From Candidatus Dojkabacteria bacterium (GTDB lineage Bacteria > Patescibacteria > Dojkabacteria > SC72 > JAFGCJ01): a stretch of 64,000 nt of DNA. Below are positions 33,786 through 41,100 of the stretch, in pieces (positions within the stretch are counted from its first letter, which is position 1; the number at the start of each line of letters is the position of its first letter). The notes beneath the pieces were generated by a model that was not told where the DNA came from, made no database searches, and was given only the letters and a program-made list of their open reading frames with translations. The stretch is taken from assembly GCA_016932785.1 (NCBI GenBank), contig JAFGCJ010000003.1, forward strand, positions 107,677 through 171,676, given 5' to 3'. A program made the translations under genes and the position numbers.

Positions 33786-34445
33786 TTAATACTGTGAGCA
33801 AATACCTTCAATACTTACTTGCTGAAAAAGCATCTTTGGGCAAAGGGTCGTAGATATTTTATGATAATCGCCAGTCTTAAGGTAAGACTGAATCTTCTTG
33901 TAATCATAATCGATTTCAGACCACCACTTTGCTGGACTACCGGTATCCTTAGGTTCTTCTGGAAACGCCTCTGTGATATTTTGCTTAACAATGTAATGTG
34001 CCAGTATTGTACGAGCGACGATACTGCAGGCTAATCGACTGTAAATAACATCAAAAAATGTTAAATCATCAACTGAACGTAACTTTTGTTCTAGTTTGTT
34101 GTGAGCGCCCTGCTCACTAAGGTGTTCTCGTGCAATTGTAATTCCTGGAAAATCATCTAAAAAGAAATAGCCGTGATTAATGAGATGGGTCTCTGCCGAT
34201 GATAGGTTTACAGTAATGGGGGGAGCTTCTCCTGCTTCACATAATCTCAGTAATTCTATAAGTTGGTCAAAATGTTCTCTTCTGTTGGGTGCTATCCGAT
34301 AGGTTGGGACATTTTCAAGAATTAGGTCAGAAGTATATTCTAATGCAGCAACTGGATCACATAAGTCAAAAGGAAAGGTTTCTTCTAGGCGATCGATGTC
34401 TGATTCTATACTTAGGTTAAATGTTTTAGCTTCGGCGCTCATCAA
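33786..34445 (-). CDS. Uncharacterised soluble protein
   Basis: Predicted 219 residues, acidic, without signal peptide or membrane helix. It appears mostly helical (DPVAALEYTSDLILENV; EHFDQLIELLRLCEAG; FFDVIYSRLACSIVARTILAHYIVK). Three cysteines occur late in the chain. It is convergent with the SDR gene at 32998. I recognise no family and can propose no role. Confidence 0.5.
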   Translation of the reverse strand: MMSAEAKTFNLSIESDIDRLEETFPFDLCDPVAALEYTSDLILENVPTYRIAPNRREHFDQLIELLRLCEAGEAPPITVNLSSAETHLINHGYFFLDDFPGITIAREHLSEQGAHNKLEQKLRSVDDLTFFDVIYSRLACSIVARTILAHYIVKQNITEAFPEEPKDTGSPAKWWSEIDYDYKKIQSYLKTGDYHKISTTLCPKMLFQQVSIEGICSQY

Positions 34446-34569
34446 GATCTTGAAAAATCTTAACTATAGGATAATTGTAACAAAGAGGAAAGTGAAGTAC
34501 CACATGTATTTCTTTGAGCAAATTGTAATTTTGTGAGATGATTGTGGTGTAGATTATTATTAAAATTGG

Positions 34570-34724
34570 AGTGGGTATATGACTCAATACCGGAACATGC
34601 AAGAGGAAAATTTTTCGAGGATATAGTTCTTCCGTATGCCTTTGAAAGAGATGGGAATTTAAAGAAAAACAGGAGAGTGATTGCAGAATATATTTCTGAG
34701 TTTGTTAATAGGGTTTGGAAATAG
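34570..34724 (+). pseudogene. Possible gene remnant upstream of tmRNA
   Basis: An open stretch of about 50 codons, running from about 34570 to the stop at 34722-34724, reads like protein (EHARGKFFEDIVLPYAFERD, then RRVIAEYISEFVNR), but it has no convincing start codon or ribosome binding site. It lies in the 294-base gap between 34446 and the tmRNA 3' end. It may be the tail of a decayed gene or a chance ORF. Confidence 0.25.
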
Positions 34725-34739
34725 GAATTCTGTAAAAAC

Positions 34740-35161
34740 TGGTGGAGACGGGGGGAATCGAACCCCCGTCCAGAAGATTCATTCCGTAACATCATTACAA
34801 GCGTATCTGATTTAGTATACGACATGCATCGTAAAAATCAGCAAAATAAGATGCAGCGTTGACGATTTAAGTTTCGTAGATTAGGCTCGTCAAGTTACCT
34901 AAGCTATATATCCTGAATGGTTAAAAGCTATGGCGGCTCTATCAGGAAAGAGCCATCCGAGCCTGCAGTCGCTAATTATGCAACTGCCATGTTGTAAGCA
35001 AATCCTTGCTGTAGAGACTGGAAACCAGCCTTTACTGAAGCAACGAATGATTCAACACGTTTTGCAAGTGAGTTGACACTTGTTTTGTGCGTTTTTACAG
35101 AGCTCGCATCTGGCTTGATGCTATGGAAATCACAGTCTTCCGTCGAATCCTGTACATCCCC
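34740..35161 (-). ncRNA. ssrA: tmRNA (SsrA)
   Basis: The 5' end (35161) begins GGGGATGTACAGGATTCGACGG and the 3' end is GTTCGATTCCCCCCGTCTCCACCA, so the acceptor stem pairs GGGGATG with CGTCTCC and CCA is encoded. A 1-piece tmRNA of 422 nt. Aligned to the E. coli pattern, the resume codon is AAC (35074-35072) directly after AGTGTC. The tag reads 32 codons to TAA (34978-34976) and ends in Tyr-Asn-Met-Ala-Val-Ala. tmRNA rescues stalled ribosomes and tags the products for proteolysis. The tag is long compared with the usual 8-15 residues. Confidence 0.96.
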
Positions 35162-35170
35162 AACGCTATT

Positions 35171-35199
35171 ATTATAGCATAAATAAGGGTTTTTCTCAA
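35171..35199 (-). promoter_or_regulatory. ssrA promoter
   Basis: On the minus strand TTGAGA (35199-35194), 17-base spacer and a perfect TATAAT (35176-35171). The tmRNA 5' end lies 10 bases further on, as expected for a direct start. Confidence 0.75.
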
Positions 35200-35269
35200 G
35201 ATAGAGACTGTATTTGGTTCGGGGTAAATAGAGGTAGATTTTCTGCCAAAATTTTAGCTTTTATGTACT

Positions 35270-36199
35270 CTATTTCCCCTCAAAATCAGCATATGCCTCA
35301 TTCAAGAATAGTATGAACTCCTCAGTAGCTATCCTGTTCCCCTCCATGCTTGGATGATCGTCGTACTCATCGTCATAGTACTCTAGATAGTTAGACTCTC
35401 CGTTGGCAGTTAATATGTCGAAGAAATCAAAGACGGCTACGTTGTCGTATTCATAATCTGTAATCCAGTCGTTTTTGAGCCAGTTATTGAATGCTCGTGC
35501 ATTGCTCGAGTGCTTACTATCTGAATTATTTCGGCCTAGAGGTGGGGCCGTTACTACGATAAATAATTTATCCTGCTCGGTCTCGAAGTATTTCAGTAAA
35601 TCAATGTATATGCCTTTTGCGTTGGCGACAGTGTGATACTCCGAGTCTGCTGATTGGCCGACAAGCGGATTATCAGATATGGACGGAACTGATTCCGAAG
35701 TGCTTCCTCCCAGATAAGAGTTTGGAAAGCATGATTTAAACATCACAATAGTATTTTCTCCACCTGGATCTGAACTTAATCTTGAGTACTGTGAGTTCTG
35801 GCCAGACTCTGCATATAATGCCTGTAGAGGTGTCTGACTTTGCGGACCACGGAACCATTCCCACCAGTTACCAATGTCTGTCCTGTCCCCTATCGAGTCC
35901 GGTCCCCATCCGTAGTTTGTGTCGCTGACAAAATAACCGGCATCACGGAGTTCAATTCCGAGCCTTCCGTTTTCATCTGAGAGCCAGTTCTCACCTGTTG
36001 AGTGATGGATAAAAACGAGTTTTACAGTTTCTGTACTATTTTCTTCGTTTCTATTTGCGATTGATTGGTTGGGTTTTGAAGTATCATTTGAAGTTGAGGA
36101 TGATTTTCCACTGCGTACAAGAGCAATCACAAAAGTGGCAATACCTAGTATCATGAAAAATGTAGTTATCGTAACAACTATCTTCTTTTGGTTTTCCAT
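35270..36199 (-). CDS. Membrane-anchored SGNH-hydrolase-like protein
   Basis: Predicted 309 residues. An N-terminal transmembrane helix (about 7-29) and a Ser/Asn-rich linker precede an extracellular domain. VFIHHSTGENWL takes the position of the SGNH block I; the C-terminal DDHPSMEGNRIATEEF contains a plausible catalytic Asp-x-His pair. Such enzymes are esterases or acetylhydrolases acting on glycans or lipids. The usual GDS motif is replaced by HHST, so the exact family is uncertain. It is divergent from the PilN-like gene. Confidence 0.6.
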   Translation of the reverse strand: MENQKKIVVTITTFFMILGIATFVIALVRSGKSSSTSNDTSKPNQSIANRNEENSTETVKLVFIHHSTGENWLSDENGRLGIELRDAGYFVSDTNYGWGPDSIGDRTDIGNWWEWFRGPQSQTPLQALYAESGQNSQYSRLSSDPGGENTIVMFKSCFPNSYLGGSTSESVPSISDNPLVGQSADSEYHTVANAKGIYIDLLKYFETEQDKLFIVVTAPPLGRNNSDSKHSSNARAFNNWLKNDWITDYEYDNVAVFDFFDILTANGESNYLEYYDDEYDDHPSMEGNRIATEEFILFLNEAYADFEGK

Positions 36200-36306
36200 A
36201 TAGCTTAGTACAAAATTATCTTTTATTAGTATACACGAAATGGGGTTGTCTGGAGCAATATCTTAGAGGGTTGTTCTACCTGGAGTAGACATAGATACCC
36301 CCTCGT

Positions 36307-36347
36307 GGTGTAGGTGTCAGGCATAGGCCATGCCTGGCACCTACACC
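36307..36347. repeat. REP-like 18-bp palindrome with 5-base loop
   Basis: GGTGTAGGTGTCAGGCAT (36307-36324) pairs with ATGCCTGGCACCTACACC (36330-36347), with a single G-T wobble. It lies between divergent genes, so it does not terminate either; no T-tract follows. The sequence looks like the REP palindromes that bacteria carry in many copies. I found no second copy in this window. Confidence 0.6.
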
Positions 36348-36386
36348 CTGACATAAATTTCCAAAAGTGATATTCTTATACCAGAC

Positions 36387-36941
36387 ATGCCTAAGAAACC
36401 GCCCAAAAGTTTAAATCTGCTCGAGCCGGCTGCTGCCCCTCAAAGCACGTGGGATAAAATCTACGAATGGGTTTTTAATATCGGAAGATATCTCATGGTG
36501 GGAGTTGAGATTGTGGTTCTGATCGCCTTTGCAAGTAGGTTTATCCTCGACCGCCAAAATAATGATCTTAAGGAAAGTATTGACGCGAAGGTTAGTATAA
36601 TCAAGGCTCAGACAGAGGTTGAGAAAGAGATACGTGGTGTTCAGACGACACTGGACAATATTTCTGTAATTATTAGAAGTCAGGTTTCTGGTGCCGAAAG
36701 GTTTGATAATGTTTTCAGTAACATTCCGGATGAGGTTCAGGTGGATAATCTTGCTATGGATCAGGAATCAGTTAATATGACGTGTAGAGCTCCTAACTTT
36801 GATGCGGTTAAAGAGCTCGAGGATAACTTTAAGCTAGATTCGAATTTTAATGATTTGAACCTTTCTCTTTCCAAGTCAGGACAGGAGGGGTCACAGGTTG
36901 ATTTCTCAGTGACGGTTAAGTTTGCCGGGGTTGGAGAATAA
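36387..36941 (+). CDS. PilN-like type IV pilus assembly protein
   Basis: Predicted 184 residues. A short N terminus containing SLNLLEP (the PilN-type motif that binds PilM in other bacteria) leads to one transmembrane helix (about 35-53), a coiled coil and an alpha/beta domain near 115-180. It precedes a PilO-like gene by 45 bases. The pair PilN/PilO forms the inner-membrane alignment complex of type IV pili. The fold assignment is by pattern and gene order. Confidence 0.6.
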   Translation: MPKKPPKSLNLLEPAAAPQSTWDKIYEWVFNIGRYLMVGVEIVVLIAFASRFILDRQNNDLKESIDAKVSIIKAQTEVEKEIRGVQTTLDNISVIIRSQVSGAERFDNVFSNIPDEVQVDNLAMDQESVNMTCRAPNFDAVKELEDNFKLDSNFNDLNLSLSKSGQEGSQVDFSVTVKFAGVGE

Positions 36942-36986
36942 ACACGATTTAAAATGAAAGACTTTTAATATTTATTCAAAAAATAA

Positions 36987-37610
36987 GTGGCAGTAGTATC
37001 ATATAAAGACACATTACAAAGATTATTGAGATCGCCGAGAAGAAAGACCTACACAATGCTGGGCGCTACCTTGGTAATTATTCTAGTCTTTCTTCTTGGT
37101 GCTATTCGTCCTACCATATCAACGATATCGAAGCTTCGCGGTGAGATTAAAACTCGCCGGAGTGTAAACTCTGCACTGCAGACAAAGATAAACAACCTTC
37201 AGACCTTGCAGGATATTTATTATGAAAAACAGGATGATCTTGAGTTCATTGATGACTATTATCCGGCGAATTCAGATTATAGTCTGTTGATGGCTAATCT
37301 TGAGAGAATTGCGAACTCATATGATTTTGAAGTTATTCTAATTCATGTTACTTCGGCGGGAGAATCTAATGTGGGTGAGTCAGTCGATTATACCGGTATG
37401 GAAAGAATGGAGATGAGGATGGTTGTAGAAGGTGATAGAAACGATTTGTCAGCGCTCGTTAGGCATATAGAGAATCTCCCCGTAGTTCCAGAACTTGCAA
37501 GGATTGCTATGTCCCCAACCGGTGCTGAAGGTACTACGTTTGTAAGATGTACGATTGATATGTTCATGTACAAACAGTCCTCTAAGGATGTTAGCGCAGA
37601 GGAAAGTTAG
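36987..37610 (+). CDS. PilO-like type IV pilus assembly protein
   Basis: Predicted 207 residues, starting at GTG. One transmembrane helix (about 22-42), then a coiled coil (STISKLRGEIKTRRSVNSALQTKINNLQ) and a ferredoxin-like domain with the YSLLMANLERIANSYDFEV and LSALVRHIENLPVV patterns seen in PilO. It would pair with the PilN-like protein. No pilM, pilus ATPase or pilin gene is adjacent in this window. Confidence 0.62.
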   Translation: MAVVSYKDTLQRLLRSPRRKTYTMLGATLVIILVFLLGAIRPTISTISKLRGEIKTRRSVNSALQTKINNLQTLQDIYYEKQDDLEFIDDYYPANSDYSLLMANLERIANSYDFEVILIHVTSAGESNVGESVDYTGMERMEMRMVVEGDRNDLSALVRHIENLPVVPELARIAMSPTGAEGTTFVRCTIDMFMYKQSSKDVSAEES

Positions 37611-37653
37611 TTTGTTATTATGTTTTGAGTAATAAATATTTAGGAGACAAAAA

Positions 37654-37872
37654 ATGACCGGAAAATGGATAACCTTGATAACTTTTACTATTGGTACAGT
37701 AATAATATGGATTGGCCTCGAGATTCTATGGGGACTTACGGATACCAGTTTGAAGGAAAATTATACTGCATATGAGACGGCAATCACTCCGTCCCTAAAC
37801 CAGGATTCTATTGATGAAATCAAGTATAAGGAAGAGGAATTCATACTCGTGGACCGGGATGACTTAGAGTAA
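37654..37872 (+). CDS. Small single-TM protein after the PilO-like gene
   Basis: Predicted 72 residues: one N-terminal transmembrane helix (about 5-27) and a 45-residue acidic external segment. It follows the PilO-like gene by 43 bases and may belong to the same unit, but no family is recognised. Confidence 0.5.
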   Translation: MTGKWITLITFTIGTVIIWIGLEILWGLTDTSLKENYTAYETAITPSLNQDSIDEIKYKEEEFILVDRDDLE

Positions 37873-37931
37873 TACTCTACTCAGAGTATACGTATTCGTT
37901 TTAGATAACGATCTTGTCTGGAAGATTTTTC

Positions 37932-39047
37932 TTAGCTGTTTTTGAGATAGTCCTTCAGCTGTTTTTCCATTGAAGCAATCTTTAGTTTCTTGAGAGCCTT
38001 TGCTTCGATCTGACGAATTCTTTCTCTGGTGACCCCGAATTCTCTACCGACTTCTTCAAGGGTGCGGGTTACTCCATCCTGAAGCCCGAATCTTAGTTCA
38101 AGAACTCTTTTTTCTCTGTCTTGGAGGCCTGAAAGAATCTGCTGCATTTGGCTTCTAAGAAAAGCGTTGGTAGCTATAGTCTCTGGAGAAGCGGCCTTTG
38201 TGTCCGGAATGATGTCGGATAATTCACTATCCTGCTCTTTGCCGATTTGTGCAGAGAGGGATTTCGGATGTTGAGATATTTTCAGTATTTCGTTGACTTT
38301 TTCTACCTCGATCTTCATAGCATCTGCTATCTCTTCTGGTTTCGGTTTTCTTCCAAGTTTTGTAGCAAGTTGAGCAGATATCTTGCTAAGTTTATTTATT
38401 GTCTCGTGCATATGGACAGGAATACGTATTGTGCGGGCCTGGTCCGCTATTGATCTGGTGATGGCCTGTCGTATCCACCATGTTGCATATGTCGAAAACT
38501 TGAAACCTCTTTTGTAATCAAATTTCTGTACAGCCCTCATTAGACCGATGTTTCCCTCCTGAATGAGGTCCAGTAACTGAAGTCCCCTGTTTGCATATTT
38601 TTTTGCTATGCTGACAACAAGACGGAGGTTAGCTGTAACAAGTAGTTGTCCTGCTTCCTTTTCTCCCTTCTCTATTCTCTTGGCAAGAATGACCTCCTCC
38701 TCTGCCGTTAGGAGCGGTGTCTTTCCTATCTCTTGAAGATATGATCTGATGGCATCTGTTGTAATGTTGGACTGAATGGATTTGAGTATTCTAATCTTGT
38801 GTTCGAGTGTCATCTCCTCTTCGTCAATCTCGTCTCCATCAGTACTTGACTCTTCAAGAACTTCGATCCCGTTGTTTTGAAGTGTTATAAAGATTTCGTC
38901 TAGTAAATCAAGATGGTTCTCGATATGTGGAAATTCGTACAAAATATCTTCCTGGGTAAGGAAACCCTGCTCCTTCCCTTTCTTGACTAGCTGTTTGATT
39001 GTTTTTTGGATTTTTTCTTTTCTGGCAGAAACTTTGGTCTTTGCCAT
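37932..39047 (-). CDS. rpoD: RNA polymerase principal sigma factor
   Basis: Predicted 371 residues. A short region 1.1 is followed by region 1.2/2 with YLQEIGKTPLLTAEEE, GLQLLDLIQEGNIGLMRAV and the -10 recognition helix YATWWIRQAITRSIADQ. Region 3 and region 4 (LEEVGREFGVTRERIRQIEAKAL) complete it. It is the only sigma gene in the window and is likely the housekeeping one, in line with the TTGACA/TATAAT-type promoters seen here. Convergent with the small membrane gene, divergent from the zinc-ribbon gene. Confidence 0.96.
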   Translation of the reverse strand: MAKTKVSARKEKIQKTIKQLVKKGKEQGFLTQEDILYEFPHIENHLDLLDEIFITLQNNGIEVLEESSTDGDEIDEEEMTLEHKIRILKSIQSNITTDAIRSYLQEIGKTPLLTAEEEVILAKRIEKGEKEAGQLLVTANLRLVVSIAKKYANRGLQLLDLIQEGNIGLMRAVQKFDYKRGFKFSTYATWWIRQAITRSIADQARTIRIPVHMHETINKLSKISAQLATKLGRKPKPEEIADAMKIEVEKVNEILKISQHPKSLSAQIGKEQDSELSDIIPDTKAASPETIATNAFLRSQMQQILSGLQDREKRVLELRFGLQDGVTRTLEEVGREFGVTRERIRQIEAKALKKLKIASMEKQLKDYLKNS

Positions 39048-39074
39048 TTAGCACTGTGGTATAATTATTTTATT

Positions 39075-39449
39075 ATGAAACTAAATAATGGTTCTGGAGA
39101 TACAGACGAAAGAACAAAGAAACAATTTTTTATTGAGAATATTGCACGCTTTTGTGATAAATGCGGTAAGGCATATGATATAAATGATGTAGAGATTCTC
39201 CAGCACGATGATTACTCGACGATTATACACTTCTCATGCCAAAATTGTAAAGCCAGACATCTTGCTACATTCATAAAACCGCTGGGTGTCTCGAGCAGGA
39301 TGCCTGTCAATACAGACCTGTCAATTAAGGAAATCAAAAAGTTTGCTGGTAAGAAGAGTATTTCGTCAAACGATATAATTGATGTGCACGAGCTCTTCAA
39401 GAATAGCAAATTCTCGATTACTGATCTTCTTGAGGATGGTGAAGAATAG
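39075..39449 (+). CDS. Small zinc-ribbon-like protein
   Basis: Predicted 124 residues. The ATG at 39075 is chosen because the longer upstream reading would overlap rpoD. Two CxxC pairs (C27/C30 and C55/C58) suit a zinc ribbon of about 35 residues; the tail is charged with a predicted helix. It is divergent from rpoD across a 27-base gap and preceded by TATAAT (39060-39065). Function unknown; nucleic-acid or protein binding is plausible. Confidence 0.65.
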   Translation: MKLNNGSGDTDERTKKQFFIENIARFCDKCGKAYDINDVEILQHDDYSTIIHFSCQNCKARHLATFIKPLGVSSRMPVNTDLSIKEIKKFAGKKSISSNDIIDVHELFKNSKFSITDLLEDGEE

Positions 39450-39467
39450 CTTTCGGTAAAGGTTTTT

Positions 39468-41090
39468 CTAGAAACTAGATATCTCCAATACGTAGTTTAG
39501 CAGGTTGGCGTTTGTTGAACCTTCAGCAAACCGCGGCTGGCAGTAATCGTAGAGTATGGTAGGTTTTATTTCTATATTACGAATTCCCTTGTCGTAAATA
39601 TGAATTGAGAGTACTAATCCTTGACGGGTTTCTGTTGACCACATCTGATCAAAAAGGAAGTTGCCAAGACCATAGAATACTGGTTTACCGTGGTAAAAAG
39701 TTGCACCTTGGATTTCGTGAGAAGATACTCCGGTGACGATGTCTGCCCCCAGATCTATTGATTCCTGAGAGTGTTCAACTTGGTCATTTCCCGGGGTTGT
39801 TCCGTATTCTGGCCATAGATGAGTATCGACCCAAACAATGTCGGCCGATGATGAAGCCTGTTCTATTGCAGCTTCAAGTTTGGCTTCATCGTAATATGCT
39901 GATCCGGCTAGTTGATCGGTTGCTATGACACCGTCCGGACCCATTTTGTTAAAACCTATGAAGGCTATCTTTCCTGCTTGAGTGTTATAGATAAGTGGGG
40001 TCCATGCCTCTTGGCTATTGGCCCCGGCTCCAAAGTAGGCGATATCGTTATTGGTGTAGGTCGACATGGTATCTGCGTATACGTTTCGTCCATAATCTGC
40101 CATGTGGTTTCCTGTCAGACTGACTATATCGATTCCCATAGTTTTGAGGTTTTGGAGGTATTCAGGTTTTCCGCAGAAAGCTGTAGTTCCGGCAGATTGT
40201 GAGCAGCCCTCTACAAAAGATGACTCGTTGCTGAGGATTGCTATATCGGATTCAGAAAGAAAGTCTTTCACGTCTTTGATGGGGTACTCCATGCTGTGAG
40301 TTCTCTCGCACAGTTCCCATCCTGGACCGCCGGCGACTGAAGTGCCTGTTTTGGCTACTGTGACAAAATCTTCTGGACTTGGGAGTTTTTCCAGGTAGTC
40401 GAAATTTTCAAGGAATTCTTGAAACAAAGTGTCGCTTGTGAATTTATTGATGAGGTCCTTATCGCCGGAGATCTCTATGGTATAGGCCAGGGGGTAGTCT
40501 GGTTTCTTCCACCATTCTTTGTCGAAAACGACTTTGTTGTCTACAGGAACTACAATCCTTGTAGCGTCTAGCTCGTGAAGTGTGTCAAGATGAATTCCTT
40601 TCTCATCGGAGTCGTTCTTTACATTGAGGGTGAATCTTTCTCCGATGATTTCTTCTAGATTCGGTGTGTCTATTTTGCCAGATTTGTAGGTTATTTCTGA
40701 TGGTTTTTGTGTTAATAATTTCCAGTTCTTGGTTGGAACAATTATTTGGTAAAAAGACTTTGTATTTTGTTCAGAGTCGTCATAGGCAATTCCGGGGCTT
40801 GCCTCTATTTTTAAATCCGCATCTTTCTCAGTGTTCGTTTGTTTCCACTTTTTATTCTCAGCAATATCATAGACTGTTTCTTTCAAAGATTCAGAAATAC
40901 TATCTGAGATGAAGTATGTTTCATTTTCTTTATCCTCCTGATGCCCAGAGCTGTTATTTGAAGTGTTTAAAAAATGTGAGTAAATGAAAAAAAATCCTAT
41001 TCCCAGTAGTACAACTGCGACGACAACAAAAAGTACGATGAATACCTTTTTTCTATTTTTTGAAGCTTTTATATCTACTGATATGTCCAT
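39468..41090 (-). CDS. CapA-like metallophosphatase-fold protein
   Basis: Predicted 540 residues. An N-terminal transmembrane helix (about 17-38) leads to a large region of unknown role and then a CapA/PGA_cap domain. Recognisable are the NHMADYG block (DIVSLTGNHMADYGRNVY), DIAYFGAGANSQEAWTP, IVWVDTHLWPEYGT and the late SSHEIQGATFYHGKPVFYGLGNFLFD. CapA proteins are linked to poly-gamma-glutamate or related capsule synthesis in Bacillus; in other lineages the role is unsettled. It is the last gene of a minus-strand envelope block. Confidence 0.8.
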   Translation of the reverse strand: MDISVDIKASKNRKKVFIVLFVVVAVVLLGIGFFFIYSHFLNTSNNSSGHQEDKENETYFISDSISESLKETVYDIAENKKWKQTNTEKDADLKIEASPGIAYDDSEQNTKSFYQIIVPTKNWKLLTQKPSEITYKSGKIDTPNLEEIIGERFTLNVKNDSDEKGIHLDTLHELDATRIVVPVDNKVVFDKEWWKKPDYPLAYTIEISGDKDLINKFTSDTLFQEFLENFDYLEKLPSPEDFVTVAKTGTSVAGGPGWELCERTHSMEYPIKDVKDFLSESDIAILSNESSFVEGCSQSAGTTAFCGKPEYLQNLKTMGIDIVSLTGNHMADYGRNVYADTMSTYTNNDIAYFGAGANSQEAWTPLIYNTQAGKIAFIGFNKMGPDGVIATDQLAGSAYYDEAKLEAAIEQASSSADIVWVDTHLWPEYGTTPGNDQVEHSQESIDLGADIVTGVSSHEIQGATFYHGKPVFYGLGNFLFDQMWSTETRQGLVLSIHIYDKGIRNIEIKPTILYDYCQPRFAEGSTNANLLNYVLEISSF

Positions 41091-41100
41091 TTATTGAGGA

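Noticed and set aside
34460..34825. Minus-strand ORF of about 120 codons overlapping the tmRNA 3' end
   Set aside because: It covers the conserved tmRNA acceptor domain and encodes no plausible protein.
36240..36386. Palindrome at 36307 as a terminator of the SGNH-like or PilN-like gene
   Set aside because: It lies upstream of both divergent genes and has no T-tract.
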